Shown piece by piece: positions 47,533 through 56,900 of a DNA stretch of 64,000 nt (the stretch's first letter is position 1; every line of letters starts with the position of its first letter). The translations under genes were made by a program, and so were the position numbers. Origin of the DNA: Nonomuraea coxensis DSM 45129 (GTDB lineage Bacteria > Actinomycetota > Actinomycetes > Streptosporangiales > Streptosporangiaceae). The notes below the pieces were generated by a model. The model was given only the letters and a program-made list of their open reading frames with translations. It searched no databases and was not told the DNA's origin. The stretch is taken from the NCBI RefSeq assembly GCF_019397265.1, contig NZ_CP068985.1, positions 5,436,501-5,500,500 on the forward strand. Direction: 5' to 3'.

Positions 47533-49308
47533 ATGCACGGCGCCGAACGTTACGCTGAATTCCGGCCGGTCGACCTGGCCGACCGCACCTGGCCCTCCAG
47601 ACGCCTGCGCACCGCGCCCCGATGGCTGTCCACCGACCTGCGCGACGGCAACCAGTCCCTGGCCCGGCCGATGTCGCCCGAGCGCAAGCTCATGATGTTC
47701 GAGCTGCTCGTCGGCATGGGCTACAAGGAGATCGAGGTCGGCTTCCCCGTCGCCAGCCAGGACGACCACGACTTCGTCCGGCTGCTCATCGAGCGCGACC
47801 TCATCCCCGACGACGTCCGCATCACCGTGCTCACCCAGGCCCGCGAGGAGCTCATCCGGGCCACCCTCGACGCCCTCAGGGGCGCGCCCCGCGCGATGGT
47901 CCACATCTACAACGCGACGTCGCCGCTGTTCCGCAGGCTCGTCTTCGGCATCGGCAGGGACGGCTGCCGGGACCTCGCCGTACACGCCACACGGGTGATG
48001 GTGGAGCACGCCGAGCGCACGCTCGGCGACTGCGACCTCGGCTACCAGTACTCCCCCGAGCTGTTCAACGAGACCGAGCTGGACTTCTCGCTGGAGGTCT
48101 GCGAGGCGGTCATGGACGTCTGGCAGCCCGAGGCGGGCCGCGGCATCATCCTGAACTTCCCGACGACCGTCGAGCGCTCGCTGCCCAACGTCTTCGCCGA
48201 CCAGATCGAGTGGCTGGACCGCAACCTGTCGCGCCGCGAGCACGTCTGCCTGTCGATCCACCCGCACAACGACCGCGGCACCGGCGTGGCCTCGGCCGAG
48301 CTGGCCCTGCTGGCCGGGGCCGAGCGGGTCGAGGGCTGCCTGTTCGGCAACGGCGAGCGCGCGGGCAACGTCTGCCTGGTGACGCTCGGCATGAACCTGT
48401 ACGTCCAGGGCGTGGACCCCGGCATCGACTTCTCCGACCTCAACGCCGTGCGCGACACGGTCGAGCAGTGCAACCAGCTCCCGGTCCACCCCCGGCACCC
48501 CTACGGCGGCGACCTGGTCTACACCGCCTTCTCCGGCTCCCACCAGGACGCCATCAAGAAGGGCTTCGACGAGCGGGAGCGCGTCGCCGCGGCGACCGGG
48601 ACGCCCGCGGGCGAGCTGCCGTGGCGGATGCCGTACCTGCCGGTGGACCCCAGGGACGTGGGCCGGACGTACGAGGCGGTCGTCCGGATCAACAGCCAGT
48701 CGGGCAAGGGCGGGGTGGCGTACGTGATGAGCGCCAGGCACGGGCTCAACCTCCCGCGCGGCCTCCAGGCCGACCTGGCCGCCCGGGTGCAGGCACGGGC
48801 CGACGCCGAGGGCGGCGAGCTGTCGCCGGAGCGGATCGGCGCGCTGTTCCGCGAGCGCTACCTCTACCGCGGCGACCCGTCGCGCCCGCTGCCCGTGGGC
48901 GCGGAGCCCGTCAGGGCGGCGCTCCACGTGGACTGCGGCTTCGTCCTCGACGACGAGCAGGCGGCGGCCGTGCGCGGCCTGGGCGCGCTGCTCGCCCCCT
49001 GGGGCATCCAGGTACGGGCGGTCTACAGCACCGCGCCGCCGCTGGGCGACGCCGAGCCGGAGCCCGGCCGCCGCGCGCCCGGCGAGATCGTCGTCTACGC
49101 CGAGTGCGACACGGGCGCGGGCAGGAGCACGGAGTGGGGCGCCGGCATCGGCGCCGACGTGGCCGTCTGCGCCTTCTCGGCGGTGCGGGCGGCGATCGAG
49201 CGGGCCAGGGCGTGCCCCGCACCGACCGGCGTCCTCGCCGACACCCCCGCCGACGCCCCCGCCGACGCCCGCGCCGAACCGCGCCGGCGCCTCGCCGCGG
49301 CGGGCTGA
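47533..49308 (+). CDS. leuA: 2-Isopropylmalate synthase
   Basis: A 591-residue enzyme condensing 2-oxoisovalerate with acetyl-CoA. The catalytic start motif STDLRDGNQSLARPM, the metal-binding HPHNDRGTG, the FGNGERAGNV loop, and a C-terminal LeuA regulatory domain (about 455-570) are present, as in long actinobacterial LeuA. The tail ends in Ala/Asp/Pro repeats. It may be the housekeeping copy or a cluster copy supplying 2-oxo acid building blocks (isocaproyl-type starters or leucine). It is divergent from the prenyltransferase. ATG 47533 gives the normal N-terminus. Confidence 0.93.
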   Translation: MHGAERYAEFRPVDLADRTWPSRRLRTAPRWLSTDLRDGNQSLARPMSPERKLMMFELLVGMGYKEIEVGFPVASQDDHDFVRLLIERDLIPDDVRITVLTQAREELIRATLDALRGAPRAMVHIYNATSPLFRRLVFGIGRDGCRDLAVHATRVMVEHAERTLGDCDLGYQYSPELFNETELDFSLEVCEAVMDVWQPEAGRGIILNFPTTVERSLPNVFADQIEWLDRNLSRREHVCLSIHPHNDRGTGVASAELALLAGAERVEGCLFGNGERAGNVCLVTLGMNLYVQGVDPGIDFSDLNAVRDTVEQCNQLPVHPRHPYGGDLVYTAFSGSHQDAIKKGFDERERVAAATGTPAGELPWRMPYLPVDPRDVGRTYEAVVRINSQSGKGGVAYVMSARHGLNLPRGLQADLAARVQARADAEGGELSPERIGALFRERYLYRGDPSRPLPVGAEPVRAALHVDCGFVLDDEQAAAVRGLGALLAPWGIQVRAVYSTAPPLGDAEPEPGRRAPGEIVVYAECDTGAGRSTEWGAGIGADVAVCAFSAVRAAIERARACPAPTGVLADTPADAPADARAEPRRRLAAAG

Positions 49309-49337
49309 CGAGCACCAGCAGACCGAGGAGGGCCGTC

Positions 49338-52052
49338 ATGGCCGAGCACAACCAGCGGCAGGGGATGACCCTCCTGCGCGAGCTCCTGGACGAGGCGGTG
49401 GCGGGCCGCGGCCGCATCGCGGTCGTCACGGGGGCGATCGCGACGGGCAAGAGCCATCTCCTCTACGGCCTCACCGAGCAGGCCTTCGACCAGGGGGCGC
49501 TGCCCCTCGCCGCGACCGGCTCGCGCGCCGAGCGCGACCTGCCGCTCGGCGTGATCTCGCAGCTCGTCCACAACACGCCGATGATGGAGCAGCACCGCGC
49601 GGTGACGCTGGGCCTGCTGCAGGAGGGCGCCCGCGCCGAGCTGACCGGCGACACCCTCGACCACGTGGACGTGCAGATCGTGGACGCGCTCTGCACGATC
49701 CTGCTGGAGCTGTCGGAGCGCTGCCCGCTGCTGGTCGCCGTGGACGACGCCCACCACACCGACCGCGCCTCCCAGCTCTGCCTCACCTACCTGGCGCGCC
49801 GGATCAAGTACGCCAAGATCATGCTGCTGTTCGCCGCGCCCGACCACCACGCCCACCAGCGGTCGCTGCTCCACGCCGACCTGCTGCGCCAGCCGCACTG
49901 CCGCCCGGTCCGGCTGGACCACCTGTCCGCCGAGGCGGTCGCCAGGCGGGTGGCCGAGCGGGCGGGCGAGGAGGCCGCGGGGCGGTTCGGGGCCGCCTGC
50001 CACGAGCTGAGCGGCGGCAACCGGCTCCTGGTCGACGCCCTGCTGGAGGACTTCACGTCCGGCGGCGGCCCCGGCGAGCGGTACGCCGAGGCGGTGCTGA
50101 CCTGCCTGCACGGCACCGATCCCGAGCTGCTGCTCACCGCCCGCGGCCTCGCGGTGCTGGGCGAGCCCGAGGGCGTGGCCCGGCTGGTGGGCCGGGGCGA
50201 GGCGGCGACCGCGCGGGCGCTGCAGGCGCTCAACCGGTCCGGGCTGCTGGCCGGCGGCCGGTTCCGGCACGACGGGGCCCGCGCGGCGGTGCTGGCCGCG
50301 CTCGATCCCGGCGACCGTACGGACCTGCACCGGCGGGCCGCCGAGCTGGCCCACGACGAGGGCGCGCCGGTGGCGGTGGTGGCCGAGCACCTGCTGCTGT
50401 CCGGCCGCGCGAGCGACCCGTGGGCCCTGTCGGTGCTGGAGGACGCGGCGGCGCTGGCGCTGCGCGACGGCGGCGTGGAGGCCGCGATCGAGTACCTGAA
50501 GCTGGCCTGGCAGGGCTGCGGCGACGAGCGGCGGCGGGCGAGGATCGCCACCAAGCTCGTACGGGCCGCCTGGCGGATCAACCCGAGCACGCCGGCCGGG
50601 CACCTGGCCGAGCTGACCGCGGCCCTGCACAAGGGCCACCTGGGCGGCGGCGACGCCGTCGTGCTGGCCAAGGCGCTGCTGTGGCACGGCCACGTGGCCG
50701 ACGCCAAGGACGTCCTGCACCACCTGCGGGAGCTGGACGGGCTGGACCGTGAGGGGCTGGCCGAGCTGGCCGTGGCGCGGGCCTGGCTGCGCGGCGCGTG
50801 CCCGTCGTTCCTCCCGCACCTGCCGGAGGCGAGCCCCGAGGAGGCCAACAGCGCCGCGCACTCGCTCGGCGTCAGCCGCCGCATCGAGTCCGCGAACGCG
50901 CTGGTCCGGGCGCTGACCGAGGCCCCGAGGCCGGAGACGGTGGCGGTCGCCGAGCGGGTGCTGCGCGGCTCGCGCCTGGACGAGATGTCCATGGACACGG
51001 TCGAGAGCGCGCTGCTGACGCTCACCTACTCCGGCCGCGCCGACCGGGCGGCGCCGTGGTGCGACGCCTTCGTCGAGGAGGCCGTCTCCCGCCACGCCCC
51101 GAGCAGGCGGGCCAGGCTGTCGGCGATCCGCGCCGAGATCGGGCTGCGCACCGGCGACCTGGCCGCCGCGGCGCGGGACGCCCGGCAGGCTCTGGAGATC
51201 ATCCCGCCGGGGAGCTGGGGCGTCGCGGTGGGCGGCCCGCTGGGCGCGCTGCTGCTGGCCGGCGCCGCCATGTCGCGGCACGAGGAGTGCCTGCCGTACG
51301 TCACCCAGCCGGTGCCCGAGGCCATGTTGGAGACCCGCTTCGGGCTGCTCTACCTGCACGGCAAGGCCCGCTTCACCCTCACGGCCGGGCAGGCCGAGCA
51401 GGCGCTGCGGGACCTGCGGCTGTGCGGCGAGCTGATGGCGCTGTGGCGGCTCGACGCGCCGGAGTTCATCGCCTGGCGGGTGGACGCCGCCGAGGCCCTG
51501 GTCCGGCTCGGCGACCAGGAGCAGGCGCGGCTGCTGCTGGAGGACCAGCTCGCCCGCTGCGACCGCCGCTCGCGGCGGGTGCAGGGGATGGCGATGCGGG
51601 TGCTGGCGGCCACCGGCGAGAGCCGGCACCGGGTGATGCTGCTGCGCCGCTCGGCGGAGCTGCTGCAGAGCGGCGGCGACCGCTACGAGCTGGCCCGTAC
51701 GCTCTTCGACCTCATCCAGGCGTACCACGCGATCGGCGAGTACCGCCGGGCCGGGATGCTGACCCGGCGCGCCCGCTCACTGGCCGTGGAGTGCCACGCC
51801 GACGGGCTGAGCCAGGCGCTGTCGCCGGACGGCGAGCACGACGGCGACGCGGCGGGCGTCCAGCCGATCCTCAGCGACGCCGAGCGGCGGGTGGCGGCCC
51901 TGGCCGCCGACGGCTACTCCAACCGCGACATCTCCGCCAAGCTCTACATCACGGTCAGCACCGTGGAGCAGCACCTCACCCGCGTCTACCGCAAGCTGAA
52001 CGTGTCCCGGCGCGCGGACCTGCCCGCCAAGCTGGTCGGCGGGCAGGTGTGA
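49338..52052 (+). CDS. LAL-family LuxR regulator with AAA ATPase domain
   Basis: A 904-residue large ATP-binding LuxR regulator. Walker A is VVTGAIATGKSHLL near residue 32, Walker B LLVAVDDAHHTD near residue 135. A long helical-repeat (TPR-like) middle follows, and the C-terminal LuxR helix-turn-helix is LSDAERRVAALAADGYSN to NVSRRADL. LALs usually act as pathway-specific activators in polyketide clusters. It lies 29 bases after leuA, with GAGGAGG before ATG 49338, so it may be cotranscribed with leuA. It is another candidate for the YAGGGG repeats. Confidence 0.93.
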   Translation: MAEHNQRQGMTLLRELLDEAVAGRGRIAVVTGAIATGKSHLLYGLTEQAFDQGALPLAATGSRAERDLPLGVISQLVHNTPMMEQHRAVTLGLLQEGARAELTGDTLDHVDVQIVDALCTILLELSERCPLLVAVDDAHHTDRASQLCLTYLARRIKYAKIMLLFAAPDHHAHQRSLLHADLLRQPHCRPVRLDHLSAEAVARRVAERAGEEAAGRFGAACHELSGGNRLLVDALLEDFTSGGGPGERYAEAVLTCLHGTDPELLLTARGLAVLGEPEGVARLVGRGEAATARALQALNRSGLLAGGRFRHDGARAAVLAALDPGDRTDLHRRAAELAHDEGAPVAVVAEHLLLSGRASDPWALSVLEDAAALALRDGGVEAAIEYLKLAWQGCGDERRRARIATKLVRAAWRINPSTPAGHLAELTAALHKGHLGGGDAVVLAKALLWHGHVADAKDVLHHLRELDGLDREGLAELAVARAWLRGACPSFLPHLPEASPEEANSAAHSLGVSRRIESANALVRALTEAPRPETVAVAERVLRGSRLDEMSMDTVESALLTLTYSGRADRAAPWCDAFVEEAVSRHAPSRRARLSAIRAEIGLRTGDLAAAARDARQALEIIPPGSWGVAVGGPLGALLLAGAAMSRHEECLPYVTQPVPEAMLETRFGLLYLHGKARFTLTAGQAEQALRDLRLCGELMALWRLDAPEFIAWRVDAAEALVRLGDQEQARLLLEDQLARCDRRSRRVQGMAMRVLAATGESRHRVMLLRRSAELLQSGGDRYELARTLFDLIQAYHAIGEYRRAGMLTRRARSLAVECHADGLSQALSPDGEHDGDAAGVQPILSDAERRVAALAADGYSNRDISAKLYITVSTVEQHLTRVYRKLNVSRRADLPAKLVGGQV

Positions 52053-52053
52053 G

Positions 52054-52082
52054 CTCCGGGGCCCCGGGCGGGGGCCCCGGAG
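52054..52082. terminator. Bidirectional hairpin after the LAL gene
   Basis: CTCCGGGGCCCC (52054-52065) and its perfect complement at 52071-52082, with a 5-base loop. It lies between the LAL stop and the convergent DUF5988 gene. Confidence 0.7.
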
Positions 52083-52085
52083 GCG

Positions 52086-52295
52086 TCATTCGGCGATGGC
52101 CGTGCGCATCACCCAGCGGTAGACGAGCGCCTCCTCACCGTCCACGGTGGTGCGCTCGCCCTGGTGCCGGAAGTGCTCGTAGCCGGCGCCGAGCGGCAGC
52201 TTGACCGGGTCGCCGGCGGATCCGACGCTCTGCACGCGCCGCTCGGCGGGCAGCCCGGCCGGGCCGCCGACCAGGACGACTCTGATCTGGGACAT
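52086..52295 (-). CDS. Small DUF5988-like protein
   Basis: A 69-residue protein starting IRVVLVGGPAGLPAERRVQ, with GYEHFRHQGE and VYRWVMRTAIAE at the end, consistent with the DUF5988 small proteins found in actinomycete clusters. In position it mimics a small epsilon subunit of acyl-CoA carboxylase, lying 24 bases after the beta-subunit gene, so it may be a regulatory or stabilising partner. No catalytic residues are recognised. Confidence 0.75.
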   Translation of the reverse strand: MSQIRVVLVGGPAGLPAERRVQSVGSAGDPVKLPLGAGYEHFRHQGERTTVDGEEALVYRWVMRTAIAE

Positions 52296-52319
52296 GGTGC
52301 GCCTCCTGTCGATCGGTGC

Positions 52320-53750
52320 TCACAGCGGGATGTTGGAGTGGCGGCCGCGGGCGCGCGGGGCCCGCGCGAGCGCCTCGGCGAGGCGCAGCCGCGAGGTCTC
52401 CGGGGCGATGACCTCGTCCACGACGCCGAGGGCCACGGCCCGCTCGACGCCGCCGGCGGTCCGCCGGTGCTCCTCGGCCAGCCGGGCGCGCAGCTCCTCG
52501 CGCTCCTCCTCCGGGGCCGCCGCCAGCGCCTTGCGGTGCAGGACGCCGACCGCCGGCTCCGCGCCCATGACCGCGACCTCGGCCCCCGGCCAGGCGAAGG
52601 TGGCGGTCGCGCCGAGCGAGCGGGCGTTCATGGCGATGTAGGCCCCGCCGTACGCCTTGCGGGTGATGAGCGTGACGCGCGGCACCACCGACTCGGCGAA
52701 GGCGTGCAGGAGCTTGGCGCCCCGGCGTACGACGCCGCCCCATTCCTGGCCCACGCCCGGCAGGTAGCCGGGGACGTCCACCAGCACCACGAGCGGCACG
52801 CCCAGCGAGTCGCACATGCGGACGAAGCGGGCGGCCTTCTCCGCCGACAGGGAGTCGAGGCAGCCGCCCTTGTGCAGCGGGTTGTTGGCGAGCACGCCGA
52901 CGGTCCGGCCGCCGAGCCGGCCGAGGCCGGTCAGGATGTTGGCGGCCCAGCGCGGCTGCAGCTCCTCGAAGCCGTCGGCGTCGAGGAGCCGGCGCACCAG
53001 CGGGCGCACGTCGTAGGCGCGGCGCGGCGAGTCGGGCAGCAGGGCGCGCAGGTCGCGCAGGTCGCGCGGCTCGGCGAGCGCGGCCAGATCGGAGCGGCCA
53101 CGGTGGGTGAACAGGCCGGTCAGGCGGCGGGCGCGGTGCAGGGCGTCGTCCTCGTCCCCGGCCAGGACGTGGGCCACGCCGGACTTGCGGCCGTGCGCCT
53201 CCGGGCCGCCGAGCCCGGCCATGTCGATGCTCTCGCCGGTGACGTCCCGCACGATGTCGGGGCCCGTGACGAAGACCCGCCCGGCCTCGGCCATGATCAC
53301 GAGGTCGGTGAGCGCCGGGCCGTAGGCCGCCGCGCCCGCGGCGGGGCCGAGGACGACCGAGAGCTGCGGCACGACGCCGGAGGCCCACGTCATGGCGGCG
53401 AACATGCGGCCCACGCCGTCCATGGACTCCACGCCGTCGGCGAGCCGGGCGCCGCCGGAGTGCCACACCCCGATCACCGGGCAGCCCTCGCGCACGGCCG
53501 TCTCGATGCCGGCCACGATGTGCCCGGCCCCGGCCGCGCCGAGCGCGCCGCCCATGCGGCGGGCGTCGGTGCAGTACGCCACGACGGGGGCGCCGCCGAC
53601 GGTGCCGTGCACGGCCAGCACGCCGCTGTCGTCGGCCCGGTGCAGCGGCACCGCGCCGTCCGGGTCGAGCAGGCGGGCCAGGCGCGCCGACGGGGCCCTG
53701 GGGCCGGCGGGCGGCACGGGGTGCACGGGCACCGGGGACACGACCGTCAT
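52320..53750 (-). CDS. Acyl-CoA carboxylase carboxyltransferase (beta) subunit
   Basis: A 476-residue carboxyltransferase with crotonase-type N and C halves: VIGVWHSGGARLADGVESM and GPAAGAAAYGPALTDLVIM (first oxyanion hole), LVVLVDVPGYLPGVGQEWGG and VTLITRKAYGGAYIAMNAR (second). It should carboxylate acetyl-, propionyl- or a larger acyl-CoA with a biotinylated alpha subunit, which is not in the window. In this cluster it probably supplies malonyl, methylmalonyl or an unusual extender. It is shorter than typical AccB/PccB by about 40 residues. Confidence 0.93.
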   Translation of the reverse strand: MTVVSPVPVHPVPPAGPRAPSARLARLLDPDGAVPLHRADDSGVLAVHGTVGGAPVVAYCTDARRMGGALGAAGAGHIVAGIETAVREGCPVIGVWHSGGARLADGVESMDGVGRMFAAMTWASGVVPQLSVVLGPAAGAAAYGPALTDLVIMAEAGRVFVTGPDIVRDVTGESIDMAGLGGPEAHGRKSGVAHVLAGDEDDALHRARRLTGLFTHRGRSDLAALAEPRDLRDLRALLPDSPRRAYDVRPLVRRLLDADGFEELQPRWAANILTGLGRLGGRTVGVLANNPLHKGGCLDSLSAEKAARFVRMCDSLGVPLVVLVDVPGYLPGVGQEWGGVVRRGAKLLHAFAESVVPRVTLITRKAYGGAYIAMNARSLGATATFAWPGAEVAVMGAEPAVGVLHRKALAAAPEEEREELRARLAEEHRRTAGGVERAVALGVVDEVIAPETSRLRLAEALARAPRARGRHSNIPL

Positions 53751-53814
53751 CGCACTTCCTCACGCCGGCGGGACACGGGTACTTGCGACAGTGGCGGCCG
53801 CGCGCGGCCCCGCC

Positions 53815-53838
53815 AACCCCTAGCGGGGCCGTCCCCTG
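53815..53838 (-). promoter_or_regulatory. TAGGGGTT element before the carboxylase gene
   Basis: Minus-strand TAGGGGTT (53822-53815) with upstream CAGGGG (53838-53833), 16 bp apart, about 70 bases before the carboxylase start. The same octamer lies before the aminotransferase, aldo-keto reductase and 2,3-dehydratase genes. The region also serves the divergent GH92 gene. Confidence 0.5.
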
Positions 53839-53925
53839 TGGCAGCTTCCGGCCGTCGTTTCTGCTCGTTGACCCCCGCGGACGCCCCCGGTTGGGTGGCC
53901 TCGACCCCACCTTTGGAGGCCCGTC

Positions 53926-56900
53926 GTGTCTGTTTGGTCCTTACCCGTCGTCGCCGCCCTGGTCGTGGGGGCGGCGTTCCCCGCGGGGCCGGTGATCCCG
54001 GCCGCCGCCCAGGACGTCGACATGGTGCGCGATCCGGCCGCGCTGGTCAACGTGTTCCACGGCACCAAGGAGGCGGCGGCCGACTTCGGCCACGGCGGAG
54101 GCGGCGGGATGACCTTCCCCGGCGCGGTGCTGCCGTTCGGGATGATGCAGTGGAGCCCCGACACGGTCGCCGACGCCGGGGGCGGCTACCGGTGGGAGGA
54201 CAACCGGCTGCGCGGCTACTCGATGACGCACCTGTCCGGGCCGGGCTGCACGGGCGCGCAGGACTTCCCGGTGCTGCCGTTCTCCGGCGCGATCGGCCGC
54301 TCGCCGGCCACGCACGGCGAGGACTACGTCCAGACGTTCGCGCACTCCGGCGAGCGGGCCGCGCCCGGCTTCTACAGCGCCACCCTGGACACCGGGATCA
54401 GGACCGAGCTCTCGGTCAGCATGCGGGCGGGCGTCGGCCGCTTCACCTTCCCGCCGGGCAAGCCCGGGACGCTGCTGCTGAACACCAGCGGCTCGATCAA
54501 CGGCGTGGACGACGGCGAGACCAGGATCAGCGGCGACGCCGTCGAGGGGTGGGTCCAGACGGGCGGCTTCTGCGGCCCGCCCATGCGTTACAAGGTCTAC
54601 TTCCGCGCCACCTTCGACCAGCCCTTCACGGCCTTCGGCACCTGGAAGGACGACGAGGTGCGGCCGGGGGCGCGAACGGTGGCCAACGCCGGCGCCGCCC
54701 GGGTGCGCGGCGACGTCGTCACCCAGGACGACGTGGTCGTCGACGGGCCGGGGTCGGGGGCGTACCTGCAGTTCGATCCCGCGCGGCCGGTGCAGATGCG
54801 GGTCGGGCTGTCGTACGTGAGCCTCGCGGGCGCGGCGAAGAACCTGGCCGCCGAGATCGGCGCTAAGAGCTTCGACCAGGTGCGCGCCGAGGCGGCCGCG
54901 GTCTGGGACCGGCGGCTCGGCCAGGTGCGGATCGGCGGCGGCACCGACGCCCAGCGGCGCACCTTCTACAGCAACCTCTACCACGCGCTGCTCCAGCCGT
55001 ACGTGTTCGAGGACGTGGACGGCGTCTACACCGGCATGGACGGCGAACCGCGCACCGTCGCGCCCGGCCGCCACCACTACGCCACCTTCTCCGGCTGGGA
55101 CATCTACCGCAGCGAGGTGCAGCTCCTCGCCCTGCTCGCGCCCGACGTGGCGAGCGACATCGCCCAGTCCATGTACGACAACGCCCAGGCCCTCGGCAAC
55201 GTCTGGGACCGCTGGTCGCACCAGAACGCGGTGACCGGGGTCATGGTCGGCGACCCGTACCACGTGATCCTGTCCACCATGTACGCCTTCGGCGCCCGCG
55301 GCTTCGACTTCGCCTCGGCGCTCAAGGCGATGGCGGAGGCCGCCCGCAGGGTCGGCCCGCGCGACATCGGCCATCCGCTGCTCGGCTACGACGAGCGGCC
55401 AGGCAACGCGGCCTACATGAGCAAGGGCCACGTCCCGTACGACCCCTCGGCCACGCTGGAGTACGGGGCCGCCGACTTCGGCATCGCCCAGCTCGCCACC
55501 CGGCTCGGCGACCGGGTGACGGCCGGCGAGTTCATGAAGCGGGCGCAGGCCGCCTGGCAGAGCATGTACAACCCGGGCGAGGACTGGATCCAGCCGCGGA
55601 TGGGCGAGGGCTCGTTCAAGGCGCCGTTCGACCCGGCCCATCCCGACGTGTACATGGAGGGCAACGGCGCCCAGTACCACTGGATGGTGCCGTACAACCC
55701 GGTGGGCCTGTTCACCGCGATGGGCGGCGCGGCCAAGGTGGAGCCCCGGCTCGACGCCTACTTCAAGGAGCTGAACGCCGGCCCGGCGCGGCCCTACGCC
55801 TACCTCGGCAACGAGCCGGCGCTGTCCTCGCCGTGGCTGTACGCCTGGCTGGGCAAGCCGCACAAGACGCAGGAAGTGGTGCGGCGGGCGCAGAAGGAGC
55901 TGTTCGGGCCCGGCCCGGACGGCCTGGTCGGCAACGACGACCTGGGCGCGATGGGCTCCTGGTACGTGTGGTCCGCGATCGGCCTCTACCCGGCGATCCC
56001 CGGCCGCGCCGAACTGTTCGTGAGCACGCCGCTGTTCGACCGGGTGACGATCGACCGCCCGGCCGGCGACATCGTGGTCAACGCGCCCGGCGCGGCCGGC
56101 GGGTACGTCCGCGCCCTGCGCGTCGACGGCGTCCCGACGGCGAAGGCGTGGCTGCCTGAGACGTTCGCGACCGGGGGCGGGCGGCTCGACGTCACCGTGG
56201 GCACGAGCCCGGCCCCGTCGTTCGGCGCCTCCGCCGCCGACGCGCCGCCCTCGTTCGCGCAGGGCTCGCGGCCCTACCTCGCGGGGATGGCGCCGGGCAG
56301 CGGGCCGGTGGAGCCGGGCGGGGTGTTCAAGGCCGAGCTGGCGGTCCGCTCGCTCGGCGGCGCGGCCACGCTCGCCTGGCAGGCGAGGCCGCCGGCCGGC
56401 GTCACGGTGTCGCCGCCGGGCGGCACGCTCAACGTCGCCGCCTCCGGCCAGGCCAGGGTCGCGCTGACCGTCACGGTGTCCGCCTCGCTCGCCACCGGCT
56501 TCGTCACGGTGCCGGTGACGGTGGGCGACACCGTGGCCTCCGTACGGCTCAACGTCGCCCGGCGCGGCAGCCCCGAGTGGCACCACAACAACGCGGGCAT
56601 CGGCGACGAGAGCGCGCAGGGCGAGGCCAACCTCGACGGCGCCGGGTTCAGCTACGCGGGGCAGGCGCTGGCGGGCGCGGGGCTGCGTCCCGGCGAGGCG
56701 GTGACCTGGAAGGACTTCCGCTTCACCTGGCCGGACCGGCGGAAGGGCGAGTGGGACAACCTCCGGCCGGGCACGCAGCCGCTGGAGGTGGCCGCCCCGG
56801 CCGGCGCGAGCCGGATCGCCTTCCTCGGCTCGGGCACGCACGGCGACCCTCAGTCGAAGGTGACGATCACCTACACCGACGGCACGACGAGCAGCGCCGT

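Noticed and set aside
52086..52295. Acyl-CoA carboxylase epsilon subunit
   Set aside because: Position fits, but the sequence pattern (VVLVGGPAGLPAE, GYEHF, YRW) matches DUF5988-like small proteins better.
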